A stretch of DNA of 64,000 bases from Rhodococcus sp. UNC23MFCrub1.1 (GCF_000686025.1 NZ_JMLQ01000008.1:124001-188000), one strand, 5' to 3'; counted from the stretch's first letter, positions 1-9,102 are shown. The notes: generated by a model from the sequence alone, not told the origin. Numbers and translations: made by a program.

Positions 1-654
1 GTCCTCGGTCACGACGCGGTGGTGTGCACCACCGCGTTCGCGCAGGAGGAGTTCGACCGGATCGGCGCAGACGCGCACCGCATCGCACTCGGGGTGGACC
101 TCGAGTTGTTCCACCCGTCGCGTCGCCATCGCAACGAGGGACGGATGATCCGGCTCGTGCACTGTGGACGGCTGTCGGTGGAGAAGCACGCCGAGCGGAG
201 CGTCGACGCCCTGGCACACCTGCGCCGCGAGGGCATCGACGCACGCCTGGTGGTGGTGGGCGACGGTCCGCGGCGGTCCGCGCTCGAGCGGCGCGCCGAG
301 GGTCTGCCCGTGCACTTCGCCGGGTTCGTCTCAGACCGCGAGCGCGTCGCACGGTTGCTCGCCGAGGCGGACGTGGCGGTCGCTCCCGGACCGCACGAGA
401 CGTTCGGGCTGGCGGCGCTGGAGGCACTGGCGTCGGGCACACCCGCGGTGGTCTCGGGAACGTCCGCGCTGGCCGAGATCGTCACCCCGGACTGCGGCGC
501 AGCAGTGGCCAATCGCTCTCGCGACTTCGCCGAGGGCATCGCCGCGACCCTGGCGCTCCCCTCGGGCGGACGGCCGACGGCCAGGGCGAGGGCGGAGCAG
601 TACGGCTGGCCGACGGCGGTGGAATCGATGCTCGAGGTCCTGTCCGGGCGGTGA
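1..654 (+). CDS. Glycosyltransferase family 4, C-terminal part (5' end outside window)
   Basis: An open frame enters from the left edge and stops at 652-654, giving 217 visible residues. This is the nucleotide-sugar-binding half of a GT-B fold glycosyltransferase. A VVGDGPRR segment (about residue 80) is followed by a retaining-GT4 signature, PHETFGLAALEALASGTPAV, which carries the E-x7-E motif that contacts the donor sugar. Such enzymes usually transfer mannose or glucose onto lipids or glycans. In mycolate bacteria this type includes the MgtA/PimB-like mannosyltransferases, but the acceptor cannot be told from this half. The acceptor-binding N-terminal domain lies upstream of the window. 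Confidence 0.85.
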   Translation, partial: VLGHDAVVCTTAFAQEEFDRIGADAHRIALGVDLELFHPSRRHRNEGRMIRLVHCGRLSVEKHAERSVDALAHLRREGIDARLVVVGDGPRRSALERRAEGLPVHFAGFVSDRERVARLLAEADVAVAPGPHETFGLAALEALASGTPAVVSGTSALAEIVTPDCGAAVANRSRDFAEGIAATLALPSGGRPTARARAEQYGWPTAVESMLEVLSGR

Positions 655-686
655 CGGTCGGCCCGCCCTGAACTCCGGCGAACTCA

Positions 687-714
687 CTTACATTCAGTCT
701 GGACTGTTTGTAAG
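687..714. promoter_or_regulatory. TetR-type operator upstream of TetR/monooxygenase operon
   Basis: This is a 28-bp inverted repeat with half-sites CTTACATTCAGTCT and GGACTGTTTGTAAG; 11 of 14 positions pair. It ends 10 bases before the ATG of the TetR gene at 724. Its size and place fit autoregulation by that repressor, which would also control the two enzyme genes translationally coupled downstream. The assignment to this TetR is inferred. Confidence 0.65.
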
Positions 715-723
715 AAAGCCGAT

Positions 724-1335
724 ATGGTCGCAGATGTGACCGAGACCACCGCCGTGACCGAGCCGGCTGCCCAGCCCGCCCGCCGGACGCAGGCGGAGCG
801 CACCGCCGGCACGCGGGCCAAGCTTCTCGACGCCGCCATCGACACGTTGGTGGACGTCGGGTACTCCCGCGCGAGCACCCAGGAGATCGCACGTCGGGCC
901 GGTGTGTCCCGCGGTGCTCAGCTCCACCACTTCCCGACGAAGGAAGCGCTCGTCGTGGCGGCCGTCGAGCGGCTCGTCGAGCGACGCCTCGACGAGCTGA
1001 TCGGGGTCCACCGCGGTGGGCCCGTCGGCCCGGCGCTCCTGCTCGACGCCTTCTCCGGCCCGTTGTTCCACGCGGCGCTCGAACTGTGGGTCGCCGCCCG
1101 CACGGATGCGGCACTGCACGCCGCGGTGGAACCACTCGAGCGTCGAGTGACCGAGGTGTTGCAGGAAGGCGGCCGAGAGCTCTACGGGGACAGCATGTCT
1201 CCCGCTGCCTTCGACCTGAGTATCGAACTCGCACGAGGGATGGCCGTGTCGGCCATCTTCCGAACCCCCGAGGAGGAACACGCGATGCGTGCACGATTGT
1301 TGCCGGAGTGGGAGCGGGCGGTGACGGAGCTGTGA
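724..1335 (+). CDS. TetR/AcrR family transcriptional regulator
   Basis: This 203-residue protein has a standard TetR N-terminal helix-turn-helix: TRAKLLDAAIDTLVDVGYSR, then STQEIARRAGVSRGAQLHHF (about residues 31-70). The divergent C-terminal half should bind the inducer. The ATG at 724 follows the 28-bp palindrome at 687-714, its probable operator. The stop codon overlaps the GTG of the monooxygenase (1332), so the three genes are likely one operon and the repressor probably senses a substrate or product of the downstream oxidases. The first 20 residues are Ala/Thr/Glu-rich and not part of the fold. Confidence 0.88.
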   Translation: MVADVTETTAVTEPAAQPARRTQAERTAGTRAKLLDAAIDTLVDVGYSRASTQEIARRAGVSRGAQLHHFPTKEALVVAAVERLVERRLDELIGVHRGGPVGPALLLDAFSGPLFHAALELWVAARTDAALHAAVEPLERRVTEVLQEGGRELYGDSMSPAAFDLSIELARGMAVSAIFRTPEEEHAMRARLLPEWERAVTEL

Positions 1336-2867
1336 CGACCACACTGCCCGCGCACGTCGATGTTCTCGTCGTCGGATCGGGATTCGCCGGTATGGGTGTG
1401 ACGGCGCGGGTGCTCCGCGAGGACCCGTCCGCCGACGTGCTCGTGATCGAGCGTGCCGACGACGTCGGTGGGACCTGGCGCGACAACACGTATCCCGGTG
1501 TCGCGTGCGATGTTCCGACGTCGCTGTACTCGTTCTCCTTCGCCCCGCACTCCGACTGGAGCCACACCTTCGCTCGTGGACCGGAGATCCATCGGTACCT
1601 GCGCGGGGTGGCCGACGACTTCGGGATCCGAGACCGTCTCGTCACGGGTTGCGCGCTGCTCGGGGCGCAGTGGGACGAGGAACGCTGCGTCTGGGACGTC
1701 ACCACGGAGAAGGGTGATCTGACCTGCCGAGTGTTGGTCGCGGCCACGGGAACGCTCTCGACGCCGAAGCTGCCCGCTGTGCCGGGCCTCGACACATTCG
1801 CCGGCCACACCTTCCACTCCGCGACGTGGGACCACGACTACGACCTGCGCGGCAAGCGTGTCGCCGTCGTGGGCACCGGTGCGTCGGCCATCCAGTTCGT
1901 TCCCGAGATCGCCCCGGTCACGTCGCAACTGCACGTCTTCCAGCGCACCCCGGCGTGGGTGATCCCGCGCATGGACCGCACGCGCGGTCCGATCGAGCGA
2001 TGGTTCTACCGCCGCGCGCCGTGGACACTCGAGGCGCAGCGCGGTGCGATCTACGCCTACCGCGAGATGTACGTCGAGATGATGGCCAAGCGGCCCAAGC
2101 TTCTGTCGATCGCGCACACGATAGCCACGGGTTTCCTCCGACTGAAGGTGCGCGACGGCGGACTCCGGAAGCGCCTCACGCCGGGCTACACCATCGGCTG
2201 CAAGCGCATGCTGTTGTCCAACGACTGGTACGACACGTTGCAGCGACCGGACGTCGAACTGGTGGACAGCGGTCTGGCCTCGATCACGCCGACAGGAGTG
2301 GTGGACGCCGCGGGACGCGAGCGCGAGGTCGACGCCATCGTCTTCGGTACCGGCTTCACCCCCACCGAGCCGCCCGTCGCACATCTGTTGCGCGGCAGCG
2401 ACGGTCGAACTCTCGCCGAGCGGTGGGGCGGCAGCCCGCGCGCCTACCGAGGTACGACGATGGCCGGCTTCCCGAATCTCTTCCTCATGTACGGGCCGAA
2501 CACCAACCTGGGACACAGCTCGATCGTCTACATGCTCGAGTCCCAGTCGGCGTACGTCGAATCCGCTCTGCGCGAGATGACGCGTCGCAGCGTCGATGCC
2601 GTCGACGTGAGTCCGTCCGCGGTCGACGAGTGGAACGCGTCTCTCGACGCCGACCTGGCCGGCACGGTGTGGAACACCGGTGGGTGTTCGAGTTGGTACC
2701 TGGACGCGAGTGGACGGAACTCGGCCATGTGGCCGACCTTCACGTGGAAGTTCCGCAAGGCGACCGCCGCGTTCGACATCGAGAACTACCGCACGATGCG
2801 GGCGCGCGGAGGGCCGGACGTCGGCCGAACTGTGGGAAGTACACCGTCGGAGAAGGCAGCAATATGA
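1332..2867 (+). CDS. Flavin monooxygenase, probable Baeyer-Villiger type
   Basis: This 511-residue class B flavoprotein monooxygenase has an FAD Rossmann motif GSGFAG at residues 15-20. Two Baeyer-Villiger fingerprints are present: GGTWRDNTYPGVACD near the N-terminus and FAGHTFHSATWD at about residue 150, with Asp where Pro or Asp is normal. A second Rossmann motif, GTGASA, binds NADPH. These enzymes insert oxygen next to a ketone to give an ester or lactone, or oxidise heteroatoms. The frame is open further upstream, but the GTG at 1332 is chosen because it overlaps the TetR stop and leaves a normal N-terminus. The stop overlaps the ATG of the next gene, indicating translational coupling. 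The substrate is unknown; a steroid or cyclic ketone is a guess from the neighbouring oxidase. Confidence 0.85.
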   Translation: MTTTLPAHVDVLVVGSGFAGMGVTARVLREDPSADVLVIERADDVGGTWRDNTYPGVACDVPTSLYSFSFAPHSDWSHTFARGPEIHRYLRGVADDFGIRDRLVTGCALLGAQWDEERCVWDVTTEKGDLTCRVLVAATGTLSTPKLPAVPGLDTFAGHTFHSATWDHDYDLRGKRVAVVGTGASAIQFVPEIAPVTSQLHVFQRTPAWVIPRMDRTRGPIERWFYRRAPWTLEAQRGAIYAYREMYVEMMAKRPKLLSIAHTIATGFLRLKVRDGGLRKRLTPGYTIGCKRMLLSNDWYDTLQRPDVELVDSGLASITPTGVVDAAGREREVDAIVFGTGFTPTEPPVAHLLRGSDGRTLAERWGGSPRAYRGTTMAGFPNLFLMYGPNTNLGHSSIVYMLESQSAYVESALREMTRRSVDAVDVSPSAVDEWNASLDADLAGTVWNTGGCSSWYLDASGRNSAMWPTFTWKFRKATAAFDIENYRTMRARGGPDVGRTVGSTPSEKAAI

Positions 2868-4570
2868 AGAACACCTACGACGTCATCGTCGTCGGATCGG
2901 GTTTCGGCGGCAGCGTCTCCGCCCTGCGTCTGACCGAGAAGGGATACCGAGTCGGTGTCCTGGAATCCGGTCGTCGTTTCGAGGACGACGAGCTGCCCAA
3001 GACGAGCTGGCGACTGCGGAAGTATCTGTGGGCGCCCATGATCGGGTGCTACGGACTGCAGCGGATCCACCTGCTCCCCAATGTCCTGGTGATGGCCGGA
3101 GCCGGTGTCGGCGGCGGATCGCTGAACTACGCGAACACTCTGTACCAGCCCCCGAGCCGCTTCTTCGAGGATCCGCAGTGGGGTGACATCACCGACTGGG
3201 AAGCGGAGATGACGCCGTACTACAAGCAGGCGCGTCGGATGCTGGGCGTCGAGGACAACCCGACCATCACCCCCGCGGACAAGGTCATGCGCGACATCGC
3301 CGAGGAGATGGGCGTCGGTGACACGTTCAGCACCACACCGGTCGGCGTGTTCTTCGGTCAGCCGGGGCAGAAGGGTAGCGACGTCCCGGACCCGTTCTTC
3401 GGTGGCGTCGGACCCACCCGGACAGGCTGCACCGAGTGCGGTGCGTGCATGACGGGCTGCCGTGTCGGCGCCAAGAACACCCTGGTGAAGAACTACCTCT
3501 ACCTCGCCGAGAAGGCCGGTGCCATGGTGCATCCGCTGACCACGGTCACCTCGGTGCGTCCCCGCGAGGGCGGTGGATACGAGGTGCGGACGCGTCGCAC
3601 CGGTGCGAAGCTGCGGCGCAAGGAGACCGTGATGACGGCCGACCACGTCGTCTTCGCCGCCGGCACCTACGGGACCCAGAAGTTGATGCTGGCGATGAAG
3701 GAGACCGGAGATCTGCCCCACCTGTCGGACAAGCTCGGGTCCGTGGTGCGCACCAACTCCGAAGCGGTGCTGGCCGCGACGGCGCGTGACCGGCAGATCG
3801 ACTACACGGAGGGCGTGGCGATCACCTCGTCGTTCCACCCCAACGATCACACGCACATCGAGCCGGTGCGATACGGCAAGGGCAGCAACGCCATCGGACT
3901 GTTGCAGACCGTTCTCAGTGACGGCGGCGGCAGGCTGCCGCGACCGCTGAAGACGCTGGGCGTCGCGCTGCGCCATCCGGCCGCCACCGTGCGCAGCCTG
4001 TCGGTGAAGAACTGGTCGGAACGCACCGTCATCGCGCTCGTCATGCAGACCGACGACAACTCGCTGGAACTCGGTTCCAGGAAAGGTCGATTCGGTCGGC
4101 GTCTGACCTCCCGCCCGGGAGGTGGCAGCCCGCCGCCGAAGTGGATCCCGGAGGGGCACATCGCGATCAGGAAGGCCGCGGACAAGATCGGCGGCGACCC
4201 GGGTGGCTCGTTCGCGGACGTGTTCGACATTCCCATGACCGCGCACTTCCTCGGTGGTTGTGTCATCGGTGCGACGCCGGAACGGGGCGTCATCGACGCG
4301 TACCACCGGGTGTTCGGGCACGAGGGTCTGCACGTCGTCGACGGATCGGCCGTGAGCGCGAACCTCGGCGTCAATCCGTCGCTCACCATCACCGCCCAGG
4401 CTGAGCGGGCGATGGCCCTGTGGCCGAACAAGGGAGAAAACGATCAGCGTCCGCCGGTCGGCACAGGGTACGAACCCCTCGCCCCGGTCCGCCCCGTCGC
4501 TCCCGTGGTTCCCGCCGAAGCACCCGGCGCACTGCGACTCCCGCTCACCGTGGTGGGTCGGAACCGCTGA
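2864..4570 (+). CDS. choD: GMC oxidoreductase, cholesterol oxidase-like (ChoD type)
   Basis: This 568-residue flavoprotein starts with an FAD dinucleotide motif (VIVVGSGFGGSVSALRL). At about residue 80 it has the segment MAGAGVGGGSLNYANTL that lines the flavin. A Cys cluster CTECGACMTGC occurs at about residues 189-199, typical of the mycobacterial ChoD group. Near the C-terminus, HFLGGCVIGATPERGVID and NPSLTITAQAERA complete the GMC fold. Family members oxidise 3-beta-hydroxysteroids or other alcohols; activity of mycobacterial ChoD on cholesterol is debated. There is no signal peptide, so it is probably cytoplasmic. The start overlaps the monooxygenase stop (ATGA), so alcohol-to-ketone and ketone-to-ester steps may be coupled. 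The symbol follows similarity only. Confidence 0.8.
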   Translation: MKNTYDVIVVGSGFGGSVSALRLTEKGYRVGVLESGRRFEDDELPKTSWRLRKYLWAPMIGCYGLQRIHLLPNVLVMAGAGVGGGSLNYANTLYQPPSRFFEDPQWGDITDWEAEMTPYYKQARRMLGVEDNPTITPADKVMRDIAEEMGVGDTFSTTPVGVFFGQPGQKGSDVPDPFFGGVGPTRTGCTECGACMTGCRVGAKNTLVKNYLYLAEKAGAMVHPLTTVTSVRPREGGGYEVRTRRTGAKLRRKETVMTADHVVFAAGTYGTQKLMLAMKETGDLPHLSDKLGSVVRTNSEAVLAATARDRQIDYTEGVAITSSFHPNDHTHIEPVRYGKGSNAIGLLQTVLSDGGGRLPRPLKTLGVALRHPAATVRSLSVKNWSERTVIALVMQTDDNSLELGSRKGRFGRRLTSRPGGGSPPPKWIPEGHIAIRKAADKIGGDPGGSFADVFDIPMTAHFLGGCVIGATPERGVIDAYHRVFGHEGLHVVDGSAVSANLGVNPSLTITAQAERAMALWPNKGENDQRPPVGTGYEPLAPVRPVAPVVPAEAPGALRLPLTVVGRNR

Positions 4571-4597
4571 CTCGCGCGGGCTCGACCCCGAGACGAC

Positions 4598-4633
4598 ACA
4601 GGCCCCGACCTCCTCGCGGAGATCGGGGCCTGT
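4598..4633. terminator. Bidirectional intrinsic terminator
   Basis: A perfect 11-bp stem, ACAGGCCCCGA with TCGGGGCCTGT, surrounds a 14-base loop. It lies between the convergent stop codons of the GMC oxidoreductase (4570) and the secreted protein on the other strand (4643). No long T run follows, as is usual in actinobacteria. Confidence 0.8.
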
Positions 4634-4642
4634 CCCGTTCGG

Positions 4643-5791
4643 TCACTTGCCGGAGATGGGTCCCAGCAGCGAGGTGGTCCAGATCGCCGAGTTGGCGGAC
4701 CCTGCCGGGTCACCGGCCGGCACCAGTCCGTTGATGGTCACCTGTCCGCCGGCCAGTCCGCGTGCGGGGTTCGGCGGGAGGGTGAGGCCGCAACTCTGCT
4801 GCACGTCGGCGATGCCGGGCAGCGAGTTCTGGCGGCACTGACCGCGTCCCTCGACCGTCAGCGGGCCACCGGGCAGGTTGTCGTACGTGACGGTCAGGGC
4901 AGCACCGAATTCGGGCTGCGCCGTCGGGGAGTAGCAGACACGCGCCGTCGCGGCCGTGATCTCGCTGGGCGAGGTCGAGGCCGCGCCCGTGGCCGGATCC
5001 ACACTCGCCGCGTGCAGTTCGGTGGTGCGCTCGCCTCCCGCACAGGACGGCGACGATCCCACCGATCGGGAGTTCACCTCGCGTGTCACGTTGTAGGCGA
5101 TCGGGCCCGTCGGCTGCGGGATTCCGGCGGGCGGAGCCGAATCGACGGGCGCGGTGCCCTCGCCGAGCGAGTACAGCGTCCACACCGATCCGGTGCGTCC
5201 ACCGGGCAGACGCAACGGGTTGGCCACCGAGTTGCTGGTGGCGACACCGGCGCTCACACCGGACGCGTTGGGCTGGATGCGGAGAACGCAGTCGACGGCG
5301 CCGCGTCCGGGCGATCCGGGGTAGAGCTCGAAGCCGCACGGTCCGCGCATGTCGAGACGGCCGAGGCCGGGAGCGTCGAGAGTGCCCCACTGGTCGAGGA
5401 TCTGGGTTCCGTCGAGCCCCAGCCCGTCGCACACGTAGATAGGTCCGACGTTGCGCGCCGTCTCGGCGGTCAGCACGCCGGACGCGGGGTCCGACTGGAA
5501 CGTGTACATACGGGCGTCGAGACGTTCGACGAGGAGGTACTGGGCCGGAACGCCGTACTGGGCGTTGCACCGCGCGGTGTCCTCGGCAGTCGGCCGATTG
5601 CCGCTGTCCACCGTGCGGAAGACGTGGAACTGGCCGGGGCCGTCGCTGATCGATCCGAGAAGGGTCGACGGTGCCACCGGTCCCGGGTCGGCCGAGGCGG
5701 TGCCCGTGAAGGAGGCGACCGCGGTGACGGCCGCAGCGGCGACGAGTCCCGCCCGCCGCAGAAGACCGGATCTGCTCGAACGACTGTGCAT
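4643..5791 (-). CDS. Secreted protein of unknown function
   Basis: This 382-residue protein begins with a Sec signal peptide: Arg-rich start, then LVAAAAVTAVASFTG and a cleavage site near ASA-DPG. The mature part is acidic, rich in Gly, Pro and Ser, and contains several Cys residues (for example in TARCNAQYG, GPCGFELYPG and DCVLRIQPN) that could form disulfides. I do not recognise a family. The start at 5791 is chosen for its strong GGGGGGA Shine-Dalgarno 9 bases upstream; the longer open frame to 5959 lacks coding character. It is divergent from another secreted protein at 5992, so the two may share a promoter region. Confidence 0.8.
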   Translation of the reverse strand: MHSRSSRSGLLRRAGLVAAAAVTAVASFTGTASADPGPVAPSTLLGSISDGPGQFHVFRTVDSGNRPTAEDTARCNAQYGVPAQYLLVERLDARMYTFQSDPASGVLTAETARNVGPIYVCDGLGLDGTQILDQWGTLDAPGLGRLDMRGPCGFELYPGSPGRGAVDCVLRIQPNASGVSAGVATSNSVANPLRLPGGRTGSVWTLYSLGEGTAPVDSAPPAGIPQPTGPIAYNVTREVNSRSVGSSPSCAGGERTTELHAASVDPATGAASTSPSEITAATARVCYSPTAQPEFGAALTVTYDNLPGGPLTVEGRGQCRQNSLPGIADVQQSCGLTLPPNPARGLAGGQVTINGLVPAGDPAGSANSAIWTTSLLGPISGK

Positions 5792-5865
5792 TGTTGTATT
5801 CCCCCCAGAACTGCTGCCATCTCGACGACCGAAGAGTGCCACACGAATCCCCCATCTCCGACATG

Positions 5866-5881
5866 TGTGTGACCTGGCACA
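5866..5881. promoter_or_regulatory. Weak CRP/GlxR-like site between divergent secreted genes
   Basis: The sequence TGTG-N8-CACA matches 8 of 10 conserved bases of the TGTGA-N6-TCACA consensus. It lies in the 200-bp gap between the genes at 5791 and 5992. This may be chance; it is listed because the window encodes a CRP. Confidence 0.25.
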
Positions 5882-5991
5882 ATGCCCGCTACGCGGCCCT
5901 GGACGAGTGGACACGAGGGGACGGTCGGACTGACCGTAGTGTCCACCGGAGCAGCACAATGCTGCGCAATTCGTGCCGGGGGGCTCCTGAC

Positions 5992-7077
5992 GTGTCGACG
6001 TTCTCTCTGACCAGAGTCATGGTCACCGTGGTGGCAGTGGCCGCCATGACCGTGTTCGGGAGTGCCACGGGGAGTGCGGATCCCGCAGTACAACCGTCGC
6101 CGGCGCCCGGTGGCGCGCGAACGTTCTCCGAGCTTCCGCTGCCCGGACAGCCGGAGGGCATCGCCGTCGATCCGTCCGACGGCAGCGTGTGGACGGGATC
6201 GAATCGGCCCCGATCGACGGGAACGGTCTGGCATCACGACGGATCCGGTGCACTGATCGGCACCTACGATCTCGTGGGGCACTCCCCGGAGGCCGAGCAC
6301 GGGGTCAACGGCATCGCGCTGGACGGTGCGGGCCGGGTGTACGCGCTCGACTGGTCGGGTGCGCGTGCGGTACGACTCGATCCTGCATCGGGAGCCCAGT
6401 CGGTCTACGCGACGTTCCCCGATCTGCCGTCCTGTGGTCGGGGGATCGTCCCGTGCGAGCCGAGCCCTGTCGATCGACCCGCGTGGCCCAACTACCCGGT
6501 GTTCGACGCGGCGGGCAATCTGTACGTGAGCGATCTGAACCAGGCCACCATCTGGAAGGTGCCGGCCGGCGGCGGTGAGGCTCGGATCTGGTACCAGAGT
6601 CCAGATTTCGTGTCGCTGTACAGCGTCAACGGCATGCAGTTCGACGTGCAGGGCCGCCTCGTCTTCGTGGTCACGATCTCCCTGACAGCGGACCCGTCGA
6701 TCTTCCGCGGGAAGCTGTTCCGCCTCGGCGTCGACGGGAACGGTGGTCCGGGTACTCGCGAGGAGATCGCCACGACGTCACAGGGTGACGGCATCGCCAT
6801 CGGGGAGTCGGGCCGCGTCTACGTGGCGGTCGCGAACCCGATCATCAACGACGTCGAGATCGTGGAGCCCGGACGTGGCGTCGTCGGCGCGCTCCCGTCC
6901 CCCGAAGCGAGGGCGGCGCTGGCGGTGCCTCTCGTCACTCCCGCATCGTTGGCCTTCCGCGGCACGTCGGTGTTGGCGACCAACCATTCCCAGTACGCGA
7001 TCGACCCCCGCGAGTGGTCGATCCAGGAGTTGGGCGTGGGGGAGCGGGGACTGCCCCTCCTGTACCCGACGCCCTGA
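5992..7077 (+). CDS. Secreted SMP-30/NHL-type beta-propeller protein
   Basis: This 361-residue protein has a signal peptide (MVTVVAVAAMTVFGSATGSA) followed by propeller-like repeats. Examples are GQPEGIAVDPSDGSVW, HGVNGIALDGAGRVYALD, FDAAGNLYVSDLNQATIWKV and QGDGIAIGESGRVYVAV. These alternate the G-I-A/x-D-x-x-G-x-V/L-Y pattern of SMP-30/gluconolactonase and NHL blades. Known relatives hydrolyse lactones or act as binding scaffolds; an enzymatic role is not shown here. The GTG at 5992 is preferred because GGGGGGCT precedes it and the signal peptide begins soon after. The upstream open frame from 5791 runs through the promoter of the divergent gene. Confidence 0.75.
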   Translation: MSTFSLTRVMVTVVAVAAMTVFGSATGSADPAVQPSPAPGGARTFSELPLPGQPEGIAVDPSDGSVWTGSNRPRSTGTVWHHDGSGALIGTYDLVGHSPEAEHGVNGIALDGAGRVYALDWSGARAVRLDPASGAQSVYATFPDLPSCGRGIVPCEPSPVDRPAWPNYPVFDAAGNLYVSDLNQATIWKVPAGGGEARIWYQSPDFVSLYSVNGMQFDVQGRLVFVVTISLTADPSIFRGKLFRLGVDGNGGPGTREEIATTSQGDGIAIGESGRVYVAVANPIINDVEIVEPGRGVVGALPSPEARAALAVPLVTPASLAFRGTSVLATNHSQYAIDPREWSIQELGVGERGLPLLYPTP

Positions 7078-7091
7078 CACCACGAACGTAA

Positions 7092-7106
7092 CTGGACTGA
7101 TTCCAG
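7092..7106. promoter_or_regulatory. Possible operator upstream of catalase
   Basis: This is an inverted repeat, CTGGA-N5-TCCAG, in the 161-bp gap before the catalase gene; a further CTGGAAC lies 20 bases downstream. It could be an oxidative-stress repressor site, but the repeat is short and no regulator is encoded next to it. Confidence 0.25.
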
Positions 7107-7238
7107 AAAAGGGGTCATACTGGAACGGATCGACATTCTGCGTGTGCGCGAGTCGATGCCCGGGTATGCGGGTACGACGGACGTTCTGCGTCACACCGCG
7201 ACGCTTCGCGTCTGCCACGAACAGGAGGCACTGGACTC

Positions 7239-8762
7239 ATGACACAGCCGAGGCCCACGACCAACAACGCCGGTATCCCGGTTCCCAGCGACGAGCACTC
7301 CCTCACTGCGGGTGCGCAGGGACCGATCCTGCTGCACGATCACTACCTCATCGAGAAGATGGCGCAGTTCAACCGTGAGCGGGTCCCGGAGCGTGTGGTG
7401 CACGCCAAGGGTGCAGGCGCCTTCGGCACGTTCGAGGTCACCGGTGACATCTCGCAGTACACGCGGGCGGCGGTGTTCCAGCCCGGCGCGAAGACCGAGA
7501 TGCTGGCGCGCTTCTCCACCGTCGCGGGCGAGCAGGGCAGCCCCGACACGTGGCGCGACCCCCGCGGTTTCGCGCTGAAGTTCTACACCACCGAAGGCAA
7601 CTGGGACATGGTCGGCAACAACACGCCGGTGTTCTTCGTGCGCGATCCGTTGAAGTTCCAGGACTTCATCCGCAGCCAGAAGCGCATGCCCGACTCCGGT
7701 CTCCGAGACAACAACATGCAGTGGGACTTCTGGACCCTGTCGCCCGAGTCGGCACACCAGGTGACCTGGCTGATGGGTGACCGCGGAATCCCGAAGTCGT
7801 TCCGCCACATGGACGGTTTCGGTTCGCACACGTACCAGTTCATCGCTGCCGACGGCACCAAGTCGTGGGTCAAGTTCCACTTCAAGACGGATCAGGGCAT
7901 CGACTACCTGACACAGGACAAGGCCGACGAGCTGGCGGGCACGTCGCCCGATCATCATCGTCAGGACCTGTTCGGATCGATCCGCAACGGCGACTTCCCG
8001 AGCTGGACCGTCAAGGTGCAGATCATGCCGTACGACGATGCCGAGACGTACAGGTACAACCCGTTCGATCTGACCAAGGTCTGGTCGCAGAAGGACTACC
8101 CGTTGATCGAGGTCGGCACGATGACCTTGAACAAGAACCCGGAGAACTTCCACGCCCAGATCGAGCAGAGCTCGTTCGAGCCGTCCAACCTCGTTCCGGG
8201 CATCGGTGCGAGCCCGGACAAGATGTTGCTCGGACGCATCTTCAGCTACGCGGACGCGCACCGGTACCGCATCGGCACCAATTACGCGCAGCTGCCGGTC
8301 AATCGGGCGAAGGCGGAGATCAACTCCTACTCCAAGGAGGGTGCGATGAACATCCACTACAACTCCGCGGAGACGCCCGTGTACGCCCCGAACTCGTACG
8401 GTGGTCCCGCCGCCGACACGAACGCGTACGGCGACGACGGTGCCTGGGACTTCGAGCCCCGATTCGTGCGCACCGGGTACGTGCAGCATCCCGAGGACGG
8501 CGACTTCGTCCAGGCCGGCATTCTCGTGCGCGAGATCATGGACGACGACGCCCGCGAGCGTCTCGTGGGCAACATCGTCGGCCACGCGCTCAACGGTGTC
8601 ACCGAGCCTGTGCTGCAGCGGGTGTTCCAGTACTGGAGCAACGTCGACCCCGAGATCGGCAAGAAGGTCGAGGAGGGTGTGCGCTCCGGACAGGGCGAGA
8701 CCGCCCCCACGACCGGCGCCGGCGCGGTGGACGACCCGGCCGACGAGGCCGCGAAGGTCTGA
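7239..8762 (+). CDS. katA: Monofunctional haem catalase
   Basis: This is a 507-residue clade-3 size catalase, converting hydrogen peroxide to water and oxygen. The active-site His lies in [17 protein letters not shown] at about residue 48. The Asn of the distal pocket is in [16 protein letters not shown]. The proximal haem Tyr is in [14 protein letters not shown] at about residue 330. An ideal Shine-Dalgarno (AGGAGG) precedes the ATG at 7239. The gene has its own promoter gap of 161 bp and a strong terminator after it, so it is probably transcribed alone. The name KatA is by family; it is not a bifunctional KatG. Confidence 0.93.
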   Translation: MTQPRPTTNNAGIPVPSDEHSLTAGAQGPILLHDHYLIEKMAQFNRERVPERVVHAKGAGAFGTFEVTGDISQYTRAAVFQPGAKTEMLARFSTVAGEQGSPDTWRDPRGFALKFYTTEGNWDMVGNNTPVFFVRDPLKFQDFIRSQKRMPDSGLRDNNMQWDFWTLSPESAHQVTWLMGDRGIPKSFRHMDGFGSHTYQFIAADGTKSWVKFHFKTDQGIDYLTQDKADELAGTSPDHHRQDLFGSIRNGDFPSWTVKVQIMPYDDAETYRYNPFDLTKVWSQKDYPLIEVGTMTLNKNPENFHAQIEQSSFEPSNLVPGIGASPDKMLLGRIFSYADAHRYRIGTNYAQLPVNRAKAEINSYSKEGAMNIHYNSAETPVYAPNSYGGPAADTNAYGDDGAWDFEPRFVRTGYVQHPEDGDFVQAGILVREIMDDDARERLVGNIVGHALNGVTEPVLQRVFQYWSNVDPEIGKKVEEGVRSGQGETAPTTGAGAVDDPADEAAKV

Positions 8763-8782
8763 TCCGCTCCGATTCTCGACGC

Positions 8783-8815
8783 CGCCCGTCGCACCCTCAG
8801 CGGGTGCGGCGGGCG
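8783..8815 (+). terminator. Catalase terminator
   Basis: The stem CGCCCG-t-CGCACCC pairs with GGGTGCG-g-CGGGCG across a 5-base loop, beginning 21 bases after the catalase stop. The arms have one internal mismatch. Confidence 0.8.
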
Positions 8816-8823
8816 TTGCCGTA

Positions 8824-8839
8824 TGTGATGTAGATCACG
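8824..8839. promoter_or_regulatory. CRP/GlxR-type binding site upstream of SipW locus
   Basis: The 16-mer TGTGATGTAGATCACG matches the CRP/GlxR consensus TGTGA-N6-TCACA at 9 of 10 positions and also has the preferred central TA. It lies 264 bases before the first gene of the SipW locus and after the catalase terminator. The likely binder is the CRP encoded at 51965-52639. The gap 8763-9102 otherwise holds the terminator and the dyad at 9059. Confidence 0.6.
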
Positions 8840-9058
8840 TCTGAAACGTGTGGTCAGAATTCTCTGCCGGCTCGCTGCTTCGGGCACCGAAGCGGCGGCG
8901 GCAACGCCGACAGGCTCACGTCCCGGCCCGGTTCATCGAACGGCCTCGTCGTATCGCCCCGATCGGTCTGTGTGACCCCGAGTACCGATCAATGGTTCGC
9001 GGAAATTGAAGAACGTTCGGTATGTGTGGTTTCGAGAATGGATCTACAGTTCGCTCGC

Positions 9059-9077
9059 AGCCATTGCGGTAATGGCT
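9059..9077. promoter_or_regulatory. Inverted repeat just upstream of first SipW substrate gene
   Basis: Perfect 7-bp arms, AGCCATT and AATGGCT, are separated by GCGGT; the repeat ends 25 bases before the ATG at 9103. It could be an operator or a 5' leader hairpin affecting translation. The function is inferred from position only. Confidence 0.4.
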
Positions 9078-9102
9078 CGTCGAAGCGAAACGGGGACCTG
9101 CC

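Noticed and set aside
1086..1331. Upstream extension of the monooxygenase frame
   Set aside because: It lies inside the TetR gene and has no coding character; the overlapping GTG at 1332 gives the normal N-terminus.
482..1810. Long open frames opposite to the first two genes, and many similar ones across the window
   Set aside because: They are Arg/Pro/Ala-rich mirror frames caused by high GC third positions, and lie fully over genes with clear domains.
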